A stretch of 64,000 nucleotides of DNA. Origin: Meandrina meandrites. Lineage: Eukaryota; Cnidaria; Anthozoa; Scleractinia; Meandrinidae. The notes under the pieces were generated by a model. The model was not told the origin of the DNA. It ran no database searches and saw only the letters and a program-made list of their open reading frames with translations. The translations under genes and the position numbers were made by a program. The stretch is taken from positions 13,470,996 through 13,534,995 of the forward strand of contig OY855904.1 in the NCBI GenBank assembly GCA_963693305.1. The letters run 5' to 3'. Positions within the stretch are counted from its first letter, which is position 1. Every line of letters starts with the position of its first letter. Shown in pieces: positions 37,501-46,620 of the stretch.

Positions 37501-39638
37501 GTAGGTGCAAGCCAGTCAGTCATCCGGAAACACCCAATGTCACGTGACAGTATATCCATAGTTTGTAGTATCATGTCAACCCTCTGTTAATCTTAAGAAT
37601 TATAAGCATGCGTTTTCCGTTAGCACAAATTTGAAAGATAAGGACAAAAATTGTGCCCTGCTGACCACCTTTTTGAGCTCTAAAGTTTGTTCGGTTTCAA
37701 GAATGAAACGTTTGCAGCTAACATGCTCTATACCTTTGTCATTTGGTTAGACTGCTGCACGGATAATTTCAGCAGTTTCTGTAAACAGTTTACGGCAGAC
37801 AAAATCTAGTTCATTCGTAAAATTTTTGTTCTTTAAGTCACTATAAACTGCGTAAAATACTATCTTGCCTTTGTGCCACCGGAAAACAAGTAAACTTACT
37901 GCAGTTTTTTATGGCCATTGTTCAATTCCAGTATGCTTTAATTTTTGCCCATGGCTTACTTAAACTTATGCAGTGAGCTGAAGGGGAAACCGCTAAAAAA
38001 ACGACCCGGTTGCTCTACATCTTCGCATGTTTTCGGCGAGAAAACCGGAAGTAAAATTGAAATTGCGTGGCAACCGCGGGTTTAATGGGCCCTTAATCGT
38101 CTTCCTAGAAGGCCAAATTAACGGACAAATTCAGACGACTTGTACGTTCAAAATCGTGTCCGTCTGTTTTCACACTGAGACGACCTGTCCGTCTCATTCA
38201 GACTATTTGTCCGTCTCTAGTGTAAAGTAAAAACGGCCATTAACACTATTATTGCAGTATAAATATTCAATACCTTTTATTCTAATTTTTCACGACAAGA
38301 AGAGAAAAACAAGCATTCATTATTTATCTGAAATATACGTTGCAAATTTTGTTCCCACAAACGGAAGTGACAAATAAGAAAAAAACAAGAGCGTTTTCTA
38401 CGTCAAAACGATGTGCAGGAGCTAAACGTAACGGCGGTAGCGAAAATTAGCATATTGAGAAAGTGCGACAGTTGACGTGGTTAAGACTGAGGAAAGAGCC
38501 AATGCTAATTTCAAAATTCACGTCGTATTGACTGCTGGAAGCGTTAATTATCGTACATATTATTTCCGTAATTTCTTTTAGTGTTTGTTCAACCTGAGAA
38601 TTATGTTGAACATCAAGAAATTAATGTATCCCCATACATTGATAACAATAAATTTATGTTTTTGAAGGAGAAATTTACATGCTGAGGGCCAAGGATAGGA
38701 AAAAATTAAAAAGTGCGAACTAGAATAATACAGTCAATTTCTTGTTTGTTTTTTTTGGTTTGATAGCTGTTCCCTTCATACGACATTTTCTTGTGAGGCC
38801 TGCATATAATGACAACAATTAAGTTTCGCTGGCAAGTACAATTGAAATGTTCACGGATCATGACGCTTACCCTCTCATTCTTGTTCTTGATGGCGAAGTT
38901 TAGCACGCTCAGCTTCAAGGCTGCCTTGTTTGCCGTCCTGACCTGCACATGAGCTAGACCCTTGATCGAAGGCATGGTCATTACGCAGCCAATCTCCTTC
39001 ATGTTTCTGCACAGGTTCAGCAATGCCACGGCACACTCCTCGCAACGGGTCGACAAATTTGTATAATCCTTCTTGAACTCGTATTCCTCCCGAGCGAGAC
39101 GTTCAAGCTTTCCATTGAGCACAAATGCTTGATAAACAGGATCGTTGGTACGTGAGTACGTACTCGAAAGTTCTTCCTTTTCGCAGTCGGCGAGGTACGA
39201 CAATGACAGATAAACGGGGCTGGCCAAAGCCCTGTACCCGTTCAAACGGTACAAAGCCTTTTCCAAGCTTCCCATAGAGTTACAGCTTTCGCATACACAA
39301 GACCGCGGATGGGGTTCCTCGATACGATATCCCTGGGATAACAGAAACTTTACTATATCGTAGTTATCCTGCTGTGCGGCCAGGATGAGACCGAAATTCC
39401 CCAGTTTAAAGTCTCGCTGCCTCGCTGCTTCGGTTTCAGGAACGCTAGGTTTCCTTTTGAAATATTCTTTCACTCGACGGAAATCCCCTCTGCGAACCGC
39501 TTCAAAAAAGAAGTTGTCCTCTTCAGAGAGAGACATCTCTGGCATGGCTGCCTCCAAAACGTCTAAAAACGACGTCGTCAAAGGTACCCTCTCACGCCTC
39601 AGCGCAACGGCCGCCATGTTAAGCGAAACTTTTAACAC
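24822..39638 (-). CDS. TRPC-type cation channel, paralogue C (9 exons, 740 aa)
   Basis: Exons 39638-38871, 31506-31203, 29834-29576, 28267-28016, 27150-26952, 26420-26262, 25632-25555, 25342-25232, 24914-24822; the total is divisible by 3 and all junctions are in phase. Exon 1 has only the outer ankyrin repeats (residues ~38-110) and then [13 protein letters not shown], an H-x3-C-x-C-x2-C motif like the TRPC4/5 zinc site. TRP_2 follows ([17 protein letters not shown]). The channel has RYLSQWWNF, linker IGPLQLSL, pore KLFWALF and S6 [16 protein letters not shown]. The TRP box is [13 protein letters not shown] with PPPFNL. Start codons at M1 or M8 are both possible. Intron 1 (7.4 kb) contains a GPCR gene on the other strand. 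The intron splitting exon 3/4 before S4 (SN|S FFSM) is absent in A, B and D. Confidence 0.9.
25232..25342 (-). CDS. TRPC-C exon 8
   Basis: Acceptor [26 protein letters not shown], matching the RRVVIKNLIHRYF block of A and B and RRVVMKRLIQRYL of D. Donor CAG|GTGAGT. Confidence 0.85.
25555..25632 (-). CDS. TRPC-C exon 7 (acidic linker)
   Basis: 26 codons, [10 protein letters not shown] then a Glu/Asp-rich run, between CAAAAG and GAG|GTAAAT. Found from composition and phase; absent in A and B. D has a 22-codon basic exon at this place. Confidence 0.75.
25770..25985 (-). repeat. tRNA-derived SINE, reverse orientation, in TRPC-C intron
   Basis: Reading the minus strand: a B-box-like GGGTTCGAGCC, then CATTGTGTTGTG and a body shared with the copy at 1066-1330. 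Confidence 0.65.
26262..26420 (-). CDS. TRPC-C exon 6 (TRP box)
   Basis: Acceptor [24 protein letters not shown] and VVPPPFNL. Donor AAG|GTACAC. 53 codons, the same length as in A, B and D. Confidence 0.92.
26952..27150 (-). CDS. TRPC-C exon 5 (pore helix and S6)
   Basis: Acceptor [27 protein letters not shown], then S6 [15 protein letters not shown]. Donor GCG|GTTAGT, phase 0. Confidence 0.92.
28016..28267 (-). CDS. TRPC-C exon 4 (S4-S5)
   Basis: Acceptor [28 protein letters not shown] is S4, then [11 protein letters not shown] and S5. Donor GG|GTGAGT, phase 2. Confidence 0.9.
28437..28519. repeat. (TA)n microsatellite in TRPC-C intron
   Basis: About 41 uninterrupted TA units. Confidence 0.98.
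28690..29480. repeat. Dispersed repeat in TRPC-C intron
   Basis: 29,218-29,480 is a direct match to 40,908-41,180 (GACAACCTGGGGTGC-type end). The preceding part (CACAGGGATTTCC..., CCGCAGCCAA) resembles 28,365-28,440 and 48,700-49,050. Confidence 0.6.
29576..29834 (-). CDS. TRPC-C exon 3 (S2-S3)
   Basis: Acceptor CCTCTTGCAG; joined codon GAT gives [27 protein letters not shown] marks S3. Ends LLMSN + AG|GTACCG, phase 2. Confidence 0.9.
30021..30095. repeat. 15-bp minisatellite, five exact-length units
   Basis: Five consecutive units of RGTGTCCAATAACRA with only 1-2 substitutions. Confidence 0.92.
30180..30915. repeat. Left arm of an inverted dispersed repeat pair
   Basis: Near-match, in opposite orientation, to 41,682-42,345. 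Shared blocks include GGGGTCTTTAATAATTTTCAGG and GATTGTTCAACAAAAGTTGCG (quoted in part). It ends in a pair of TGACGTCA motifs (around 30,885-30,908). Lies in intron 1 of TRPC-C. Confidence 0.8.
31203..31506 (-). CDS. TRPC-C exon 2 (pre-S1 and S1)
   Basis: Acceptor TTTCTCTACAG then [15 protein letters not shown]. Two hydrophobic segments; donor ATAG|GTATTA in phase 1, as in the paralogues. Confidence 0.9.
31510..33427. other. Gene-poor intron segment upstream of the GPCR
   Basis: AT-rich sequence between TRPC-C exon 2 and the GPCR start, which should contain the receptor's promoter. No motif could be assigned with confidence. Confidence 0.5.
33428..36469 (+). CDS. Methuselah-like secretin-class GPCR with somatomedin-B-like domain (1013 aa, intronless)
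   Basis: One open frame from ATG to TGA. Residues 1-17 look like a signal peptide ([17 protein letters not shown]). Residues ~92-139 form a somatomedin-B-like module: the eight-Cys pattern C-LGR-C ... C-F-C-x3-C ... D-CC-x6-C plus one extra upstream Cys. A Cys-rich, N-glycosylation-rich ectodomain follows. Seven hydrophobic helices span about 698-950, with 7tm_2 features such as [15 protein letters not shown] (TM2), a Cys in extracellular loop 2 (GCW) and [13 protein letters not shown] (TM6). I see no GPS autoproteolysis motif, which fits Methuselah-like receptors. The cytosolic tail has an (AG) run from GAGCTG repeats. The gene lies wholly in intron 1 of TRPC-C on the opposite strand. Ligand and signalling partner cannot be inferred. 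Confidence 0.92.
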   Translation: MRVLLLWLILNTSKARAEVGKVQGTAGSNLANEDFIKKGKIAPREEIKGLQNDTVKGRFHNDYVRSTKTKRSTRESGVSNDTLRTNSFVVACKKPSWYSCLGRCSREWDLGPTVSRLQCFCDYYCETFMDCCADYDKYCSTTNVLASQDALLNSSGATPTEKMLSVQQSAKLPPTNASGLFTTSNKTSQFFTSPSQPFKNFIVSPSSSYKPVARQQTIPATLSSGLSTEQLRDTPDERWKCVKDGHGKETVGIWMIATCPKQWPADLTRKRCEQPYSLSVDSYKDTIPVSDQRGTNYKNRHCARCAEANASKIALFELDITCSVTPPHHFSRPEALKFLFKYCSRIHWKARDGKHRRYCTPIYSSCHKSSPYSQNCKNGSFRIVYDNAAKKNYKNLFCATCNKREASKFICGPQSRYIYGRGPGHRYNVLLDVLDTTANLVAVTCPLGQVYDVYLELCRKGKMEVPNIANFDKYRVILWLTSTRIIKLRKNDMVTSLTTTFNQEASKISVLSLSVSKASKIYTVVFDVELERNQTNLQAKAILEFTKEVTIIIRNVSFTIIKASSRLINCAQVQKFPPSQYTVIIHNNVSMVFLKASKEILRQKDYYAKTTKSKDGVLIPKGNITVCGKRIARKCSGTYISLDKTEYVILSNGSLFRNVSNKLYQADDYYVGVNKSVWICTSFVRTYWKEEESNNLRLLAPISIVGLSTSITFLLIVLVTYYMFSELQTIPGIHLVNLSVSLLLSHLLWLLATVLDTSKASCVALAASLHYFFLVSFAWMSIIAYDTWRAFSCKYWHHSRGIWRQMRGRVMRHMAVGWLPALIFVVTCTALDQSNVVNIGYGGKSGCWISDRVANLCVFTTPVALSMVFNIVYFLRTIKAIRQTKRQTRNLTEQSQKRRDFPIFARISALMGFSWLFGFLAMLTSRYLWYPFTILTTLQGVYIAMAFVFAAPRVRKLYYNFFTVKLGRNIIHSAGAGAGASQPPSNYLLTISAVGNNSDSEYNRTRTTSETRL
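36690..36695 (+). promoter_or_regulatory. Candidate polyadenylation signal AATAAA of the GPCR gene
   Basis: An AATAAA hexamer about 220 bp downstream of the GPCR stop codon, on the coding strand. Position only; no cDNA support. Confidence 0.35.
37152..38238. mobile_element. Non-autonomous DNA element with GTCGTCT-rich ends (~1.09 kb)
   Basis: GGCCGTTTTCACATTAGAAG at the left faces the inverse of ...CTAGTGTAAAGTAAAAACGGCC at the right; ATT flanks both ends. Many GTCGTCTGACG / CCGTCTG motifs lie within ~150 bp of each end. It sits in TRPC-C intron 1 between the GPCR and exon 1. No transposase. Confidence 0.7.
38871..39638 (-). CDS. TRPC-C exon 1 (two ankyrin repeats, zinc motif, TRP_2)
   Basis: 256 codons, donor AGG|GTAAGC, phase 0. 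About 100 codons shorter than in A and B because the central ankyrin repeats are missing; the outer ones ([16 protein letters not shown] and [17 protein letters not shown]) remain. Confidence 0.92.
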
Positions 39639-40860
39639 AGGGAATTAATATTTTTCCATAGGATACAAATAATACAAACCGCCTTTACGCCAGTAAATGC
39701 CAATTTCCTCAGCAATAGATAACCTTCATGGGAAACAGATTACAAGCTCTCCGTCAAACCACCCAAGCAATGCTATTTGTGACAGAAGTTGTAGCAAGTC
39801 ACATGAGTTGAACAAATGTAAATTGTACAAAACGCAATTAACAGTTGCTGGGAGGTTGTGACATGCGGTTGGAATGCACTGCATGAATGGGGCAAGGCGC
39901 GAAGAACAATGTTTTGAAAACAATGCACCAGTAAATTGCTGTGTTTGTTCATAGAAACACAATTTCACACAACTTAAACTATCCAAATCCAAACTATGAT
40001 GAATTAGAGGAAGAAACTATTGTTGTGAATGTTCTTGGATTATTGCTTATGACATCTCTATTCTATTACAAGTGTTTGGTGTCTAGATCTGTATACCATC
40101 TGAAAACCATACATATGCATTACATGTACCGTCCATCGAACTGTCATTAGCATCGAACATTTGGCTAGTGCAGGTTTTTATTGTTTTATTGGCTAGTTTA
40201 GCCGTTTAGAGAAAGGAAGAATTTTATACGGTTTAGTTAAAAACATATAATTGTGTCCTACTTACAAATTTTCAACACACAAAGTTATATTCTTTCCAAA
40301 ATCCTAGCCTCGGGTTTATTCTTAAAATATTCTTAAAATTTCGTAAATTTGAGCCTCGATATTTTTTATAAAATATATTCTTTTAGAAAAAAAGATGGAG
40401 TGTAGTGCTTTTCGCGCGTTCTGATTGGCTAACTCGAAGGTGATTAGCCAAGTGTTATTCACCTCCGAGCAGCCGGAGAAAAACAAAATGGCTACCAGTT
40501 TCGCTTCGGTTACCGAAAGTAATCAAAATTCTTACTAAATCTTTATTAACCACGGCTTTTTTGTTTCGTTTCCTCAGAAACGAAACGGTATCGTTTCGGA
40601 TTCGATGTGAATTATTTACACAGTGGAGGCTACTATTCAAACAGAAAAACGCCGGTAACCCGGCACAATGTCAACACGTTGTACTTACGGCAGGCAATCT
40701 CGTCAAAACATGTTTTCAAATATCGGAAAGAATCGTCAGCAAGACCAAACATTATTGAGATTCATTACACATAGTTCTAACTGACGACTGCAACGCTTTT
40801 AAGTTCGATTAAAGCGATGTATTGGCGAACAGTCTGAAGTGAGCTCTTTGAGTGTTTAAG
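39639..40860. other. Upstream region of TRPC-C
   Basis: Presumed promoter and 5' UTR of TRPC-C at the left end; otherwise AT-rich with no recognised gene. Confidence 0.5.
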
Positions 40861-41280
40861 GCGGGGGTACACTTAAAGGCCGTTTTTCCACCGCTAAATT
40901 TGGCTTAATGCGAATATCTCGTCGGCGTTTCAAGCAATCCAGAAACTCTATGCTCATTTCACAAAGCTATGTTTAGCAGGGTTTTCTAAATTTTTGGGTG
41001 ATTTTTGGAAATGTTTGGAAAGAGAAAGTTTTTCTCAAAGGATTAGCAAAATTTGGAGAAATAAGAAATATTAAAGATTTAATGTGATTTTAAAATTAGA
41101 ATTTGAAGTTAACAATTAGTAGATGGGCACCCAAACAGTCCCCTGACAACCTGGGGTGCTCTTGCGTGGGGGTCAACTGTCTGGTGGTGTTCCAAAAATT
41201 ATTTTCTTTTTTCTATCCCTTCTTTAAACCTCTAAAATTTCACTAAAAATCGGGTGTACCCCTACCTTAATTGTAAACAT
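40860..41280. repeat. Dispersed repeat, direct partner of 29.2-29.5 kb
   Basis: Shares GCAATCCAGAAACTCTATGCTC-like and CAGTCCCCTGACAACCTGGG sequence with 29,218-29,480 in the same orientation. Opens with GGCGGGGGTACACTTAAAGG. Confidence 0.7.
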
Positions 41281-41681
41281 TCTAGCTATATGCTGAGAAA
41301 GAAGAAAAATCCCACCAATAGAGCGCTTGCACGATGTCTTCGCATGTGTCCTGATTGCTGGCGATAAAGGGCAAGAGAAGGGCAAATTCGGAAGTTCGGA
41401 TCATTAGAACCGTAGTAGGGGGGTGGGGGAAGTAAAAAATGTTCGGTGCAGGAATTTTTTAAGTCCTACCCATCTACAGGATTTTATTTTTCTCTATTGC
41501 AAGAATATTTTTTATATATTTTTTAAGGCGCAACCGCTTGTAGGAATTTTTATTTAGACAAGTTTTCCTTGAAGGAATTTATTTTGGGAAAAGTCCCCCC
41601 CCCCCCCCCCCCACTCCGGTTATCTCTAATGGCCCGCCCCTGAACCTTCTGCGATCTGAAAACTGCGAAACACTATGTCTT

Positions 41682-42345
41682 TTTAAGCGATGACGTCATT
41701 CCTACGACGTCATCGGTTAATGTTGGAAAGCGGAAAAGCGATGGAATTTTTGGTGTTACGCTGTTACGATGTGATGATTACTCCCTGAATTGAACGGAAG
41801 AGCAATGGGAACTAGGTGCATTGTTTGTATTCCTTTTGAGATCCGCCATCTGAAATGAGAAAATGGATTTGGATCTGAAATTTTACAACTTTCATGCGAG
41901 TGGACGGGTGCTGTTGTCTGTTGCGATCGACCGATCTGTAGAACTGAGTAGGACTGGGAGAAGAAATCAAGTCAACTCAACAAGAAATCGTCGCGTAGAA
42001 ATCAAAGTAAAATACTCCTGGGCAGTTAGAAAGGACTAATTTAAAGTATAAACGAAAGAGACAAGTTATATTTGATGCGTTCTATAAGATTTAGTAAACA
42101 GAAATCTTTCCATTCTCTTAAAACAAAAGGTGTAAGTAATTTCAAGACAGCGTTTGACCTTGCATCGTATACCATATATTGGATGTCACGCCAAGATAAC
42201 GCAACTTTTGTTGAACAATCACTCAGCACAGAAGTTGTCAGCTACTTTTATTTACCTTAAGTTTTTGACAAATGTCCTGAAAATTATTAAAGACCCCTTG
42301 TGAAACGTCATCGCTTCTGCATGCGTTGCGTGCCGTTTGTTTGAA
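41682..42345. repeat. Right arm of the inverted dispersed repeat pair
   Basis: Reverse-complement partner of 30,180-30,915. Located upstream of TRPC-C exon 1. Confidence 0.8.
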
Positions 42346-42349
42346 ATGA

Positions 42350-43640
42350 CTGGGAGCCGTTATTGCTACGCTCCAGCATTCTGTCATGTGACGATAGGTT
42401 TTTCGGCTAAACGCACACTTTTGGACTTCTTTCGTCACGAATTCTTTTGTACACTGACTGAGATCTACCGCATGGTCTTCTTTTACGGACGTCAAGGACG
42501 AGACAGTCAGTAGTTTATTGCTTCCGCATACATAATCATAATCGTCGATGTAATTAAAAAAGCTCTACAATATTGGTTGCTTATATTTGATGGCATAAGC
42601 TTATTTATACCATGCCATTGAAAATACAGCCAATCAGAATACAGAAAAGCCGTTGTATATTCGACGGTATGAAACCCAACCTTCCCATCGTGTGCTGCGA
42701 TCTTATTCCCGACGAAACTTAGTAAGCGTGTTTTCTATGGCATGGTATTAAATAGTAAATATGCAACACTTTCTGGTGGCATACCATGTAATATCTCACT
42801 GGTCATTACCAAGAAAATACAAGTGACTCGTGGGATAATTGTTACGTATCCCACTCGAAAGCGTTGCATAACTAGCATGTTATTTTGTCTTATTTTACGT
42901 CTAGTAAACTCTGCTACGTACAGGATATTGAGAGCGGAACTTGGCATACCAACGAGGCGAAAAGGTCATTCCGGAGTCCAACGCCCCAACTATGCTTTTC
43001 ACTTTTCATGTGTTTTGCAGCGGGTTTTTTGGCGTTTTCTGATAAAACGTCTCCAGCCCGCGCCATTTTAACTTTAACCAAACAATACGAAACGAGTGAA
43101 ACGAGTGTAAAATCATTTGCTAGACAAACTATGAAATAGGTTTTAAAAGCTTTTGGCAGGGCAACCTTTACCTATTCAGTTTAAAACCGCCAGAAACTAA
43201 GGTAACTCAACTTGTGTTCTGTGTGGCAACGTACGACAAAAAATAAAATAGTTTAAATATGATAGTTCTTTGTTCCTTTTGTATAAATATGCATTTTGGA
43301 TGGTATTGCATTGTAAATGCTGTAGTTCAATTTTACCATTTGAACAATTTGGTATTTTACTTTGTTGTGGTGTATGATAATGTATAGTTTAACCATTATT
43401 CATCGAAGTGGAGGTGTCTCGTGTAGCGGCGAGGTAAATACCCACCACCAGCCACCGACACTGAAGTGAATAGTTGTTTAAGTATATACTAAAACAGTGA
43501 GATAGTATAACCAAAAAAGGATTATTTTAACTCATTTATTCTTGTCGACGATTACAGTTTTCGCGCGCGAATTGCTTGGAGGTGAATAGCAAAGGATATC
43601 CCATGTTTGAGTAGCCAAGCAGCGCGCACCAACAACGCTA
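42350..43640. other. Intergenic stretch between TRPC-C and TRPC-D
   Basis: No exon, RNA gene or repeat recognised apart from short palindromic pieces around 42,610-42,780 (TACCATGCCAT / ATGGCATGGTA). Confidence 0.5.
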
Positions 43641-43643
43641 TCC

Positions 43644-43896
43644 CAGGGACGTAGCCATGCAGACTTCAAAACAAGACGAGGTAAGTTTCGAGCGCCGAAG
43701 GCGCGAGCCGCTAGGGGGGTGTTAGGGCATACCCCACCCCCCTATCCCCCAGAACATTTTGAAACCTTGAGGGTCCGAAACGCTCTTTTAGGCATTTTTT
43801 AAGGGATTATTTTTTGTCAATTAAACCTTTCTTAAAAAAGTCCAAAATCAAGGCGAGGCAAGTGCCTTGTCTTGCCTCATGCTAGCTATGGCCCTG
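43644..43896. mobile_element. hAT-like MITE (tentative)
   Basis: Ends CAGGGACGTAGCCATGC and, inverted, CAGGGCCATAGCTAGC, a pattern typical of hAT termini. I could not find an 8-bp target duplication. Confidence 0.5.
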
Positions 43897-43915
43897 TTTA
43901 TGTATATACTATTTA

Positions 43916-44020
43916 ACAATTAGATTATTCGCTCTCAATTTCTATGAGGTGATAGTTGATGAGGCCGCAGGCCGAATCAACTATCACCTCATAGAAATTG
44001 AGAGCGAATAATCTAATTGT
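43916..44020. repeat. Hairpin: 45-bp perfect inverted repeat
   Basis: ACAATTAGATTATTCGCTC... is mirrored without mismatch by ...GAGCGAATAATCTAATTGT around a 15-bp GC-rich centre (GAGGCCGCAGGCCGA). Confidence 0.9.
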
Positions 44021-44645
44021 TTTAGTAGAATTCTAACTGAAATAAACGCAAATAATGGTTTCTAATTATTTTCCTACGCATTATCGAACTTAACGTTTTA
44101 ACAAAATCGCACGCATTGAATTGTCCTTGATAAATTTGCAGTTGTTTACGCGCGTGCACCCGTTTTTCAATAATTTCAAGCTTTTAAAGTCAAGAAACCG
44201 CTAATGTCATTCTTTTAGTCTTCTGGGGAATTTTTTTTATCCATTTACATCTAAACTTCCTTCAAAAACTTCGGAAAAACGATAAAAACGTCGCATTTTG
44301 TGGACGACCTTCGGCAACTGCACACTAATGGCTGATAGTGTTCAATAGCTCAGCCAATCACATTGCAGCATTTGCATTAGTGTACTAGTAGAATTCTACT
44401 AATAATGAATATAAAACCAGATTACACCAATGGTAAAACTGATGCACAATATGTTCACTTTTTATGTTTTGTTTTCCTCGATTATCCAAAAAAACCAACA
44501 GGGTTAGGTTGAGTGAATGCTACTACCAGACTTCTCTCCATTTTGGAGACTGGTGTGAATAAAATAATACGATGCAGTAAAAAAATGTTCAGTGATTTTT
44601 AACCACCAGTACAGTGTATATAAAAATAGAACAGTCTTTTCATAT

Positions 44646-44730
44646 GCTTGATCACAGGCATCCCAAACTCACGATTCAAGAAATCAATCGAATAAATGAT
44701 CTATGAGTTTGGGATGCCTGTGGCTTGATC
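44646..44730. repeat. Small foldback element
   Basis: GCTTGATCACAGGCATCCC and GGGATGCCTGTGGCTTGATC are inverted around a ~32-bp AT-rich centre. Confidence 0.75.
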
Positions 44731-44749
44731 AAATTATTACAGTATTACA

Positions 44750-44880
44750 GATATAACGATATGCCAAGGGAGCAGTAAAATTATACCGTTATATCGAGGA
44801 ATCGTTATATAGAAACTCCCGATATAACAATATAGCCATAAAATAACCGAAAATATCGTTATATCGGGGTAAACCTAACA
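44750..44880. repeat. Cluster of CGTTATATCG-type palindromic motifs
   Basis: At least five copies of (C)GATATAACG or its inverse in 130 bp. Function unknown; probably part of a decayed element. Confidence 0.55.
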
Positions 44881-45419
44881 TGTACTTTTTTACTATTATA
44901 TAAAAGTGCTTAGAACAAAGTATCATTTTCGTACATCATCATAAAAAGCTGTTGACAGAAACGCGACAGAACTGGACGCAAGCGTTTTTTCCTTGCGTTT
45001 AAAACATAGATTGACTGCGAACAGTCTAGTAAACTTCCAAATCTGTTGATATTCACTTCACAGCATGCCGCTATCATTTCGCTGATGAATTCCACTCTGT
45101 TTGTCGTGAATTTCTGCTTTGTACTTTCCCTGAATGAGGATAAAAAAAGAGAAAGTCAAAGATTATTAATCCGTTCTCTCCAAATTAGGTTCGGCACGAC
45201 ATACCGACAACACGAAACGGACAAAGGTTGAAATCAAAGAACGTAAAACTGAGGTGACAATGGTCATTCGTCTACAGCCGCCTCTCATCTCCCTACCTGG
45301 GAGCGGCGGGAGGCGGGTGAATTCACAGGCGAGTGTGATTCCCGGCAACAGTGATTTTCCGTGTTTCTGTCTACATTATTTGTTCGGTTCTTACGAAAAC
45401 ATGTACACACTGCGAATAG

Positions 45420-45715
45420 CACCTGGTTAGCTCAATTAGTTGAGCGCCAGACTTCTGTGCGGGAGGTCAAGGGTTCGAATCCCAGACCGGACCAACACTC
45501 GGGGCCTTAAAATGACTGAGGAGGACATGCTGCCTTTGTGGCGACAACTGCAAACGGTTTGACTTTCTAGTCTTCTCGGATAAGAACTATAGACAGTATG
45601 CCCCGTCTCCTGCATCTTTAGTGTTATATGGTCAGCAGCGCACGTTAAAAAACCCACACACTTATCGTAAAAGAGTACGGCACGGCGTTCTCGGTGTTGT
45701 GGTCTGGTCTTGTTT
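45420..45715 (+). repeat. tRNA-derived SINE
   Basis: TAGCTCAATTAGTTGAGC (A box) and GGGTTCGAATCCC (B box) are intact, but the anticodon stem and acceptor stem do not pair, and a ~220-bp non-tRNA body follows (CAACACTCGGGGCCTTAAAA...). Recognised as an abundant coral SINE family. Confidence 0.8.
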
Positions 45716-45794
45716 TACGGGTTGAATTGGTGCTTCACATAGAGTTAACCTCATAGCGCCTTTCACCCTTGGACAGAATTGCCTAAGAAAAATT

Positions 45795-45857
45795 GCTATG
45801 TCTATGACTATGTCTATGACTATGACTATGACTGTGACTGTGACTGTGACTATGACA
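45795..45857. repeat. (TATGAC)n / (TGTGAC)n microsatellite
   Basis: About ten hexamer units alternating CTATGA and CTGTGA. Confidence 0.9.
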
Positions 45858-46027
45858 TAGGCTGCAAACAGGCTCCCTTGTGGGGAATCCCATTCCAAAA
45901 TTTTTAAATTTCAAATTTGTACATAATATTTCATTTTTTTGGTATAAGTGTCCCCAATTAATCTATCAAACGTTAATAAAGATTTTACTCACTTTACTTA
46001 ATAACGTATCTCTCTAGGGAGCCTGTT

Positions 46028-46160
46028 GGCAGGCTAAAGCGGACACCTCTCTACTGAGGACACCTATCTAATGCAGACACCTTCGCAACAACGTTTTAAC
46101 ATAGATACCTCTCTAAAACGGGCACCTCCCAAATGCGGAATTGCTAAACGAACACCCCTC
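46028..46160. repeat. GGACACCTCTCTA repeat cluster
   Basis: Degenerate repeats of (G)CGGACACCTCTCTA, a pattern I associate with DNA transposon interiors. Lies between the SINE and the last exon found for TRPC-D, where its missing terminal exon is also expected. Confidence 0.55.
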
Positions 46161-46440
46161 TACGAACGAGTAAGTTTACGTAAAGCGTTTATTTCAACAG
46201 GATAAGTTCATCAGCTGTCACATCTTTGAAGCAGCTTTCTATGTAACGCGTGGACATGCAGACGAAACTTTTAACAGGCGTGTTCACTCAAGATGATGAC
46301 TGGTAAGTTAATTCGTGTATCGAGATTATTTTCAACCGTTCTCCCGGAATAAGACTGTTATCATTTTAAGATGTAAAATGATTAATTAATGAAATCATGC
46401 CACTTGTAAAAGGCTTAAATAATGAACTAGTGCCACTTAC

Positions 46441-46620
46441 CGGCGCTGCATCAGCAGAATGTTTGCTATCTTCACTTCTTCTCAATGCGCTTTCTAAACG
46501 AGTTATCAGATCTCTCAATTCATGGCTATTGTCCAGTTTCTCCGCTTCTCCAGGCTGGTATCTTGACTTCTCAAAAGTGAGGAGATATCGCTGGATCAAA
46601 CGCTTCATCACTACGCGGCG
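46441..46620 (-). CDS. TRPC-D exon 7
   Basis: Acceptor TTTTTTCATGCAG; RRVVMKRLIQRYLLTFEK, then a helical stretch (ELRDLITRLESALRRSEDSK). 60 codons like exon 6 of A and B; donor CCG|GTAAGT. Confidence 0.87.

Noticed and set aside
44910..45095. 61-codon minus frame as possible last exon of TRPC-D
   Set aside because: No acceptor giving phase 0 and no similarity to the tails of the paralogues.
45420..45492. Possible functional tRNA gene
   Set aside because: A and B boxes are good, but acceptor and anticodon stems do not pair, and the SINE body follows directly.
46259..46302. Plus-strand ATG followed by 14 codons (MQTKLLTGVFTQDDDW) and a GTAAGT donor, like a first exon
   Set aside because: No downstream exon in frame was found, and the region faces the missing end of TRPC-D on the other strand.
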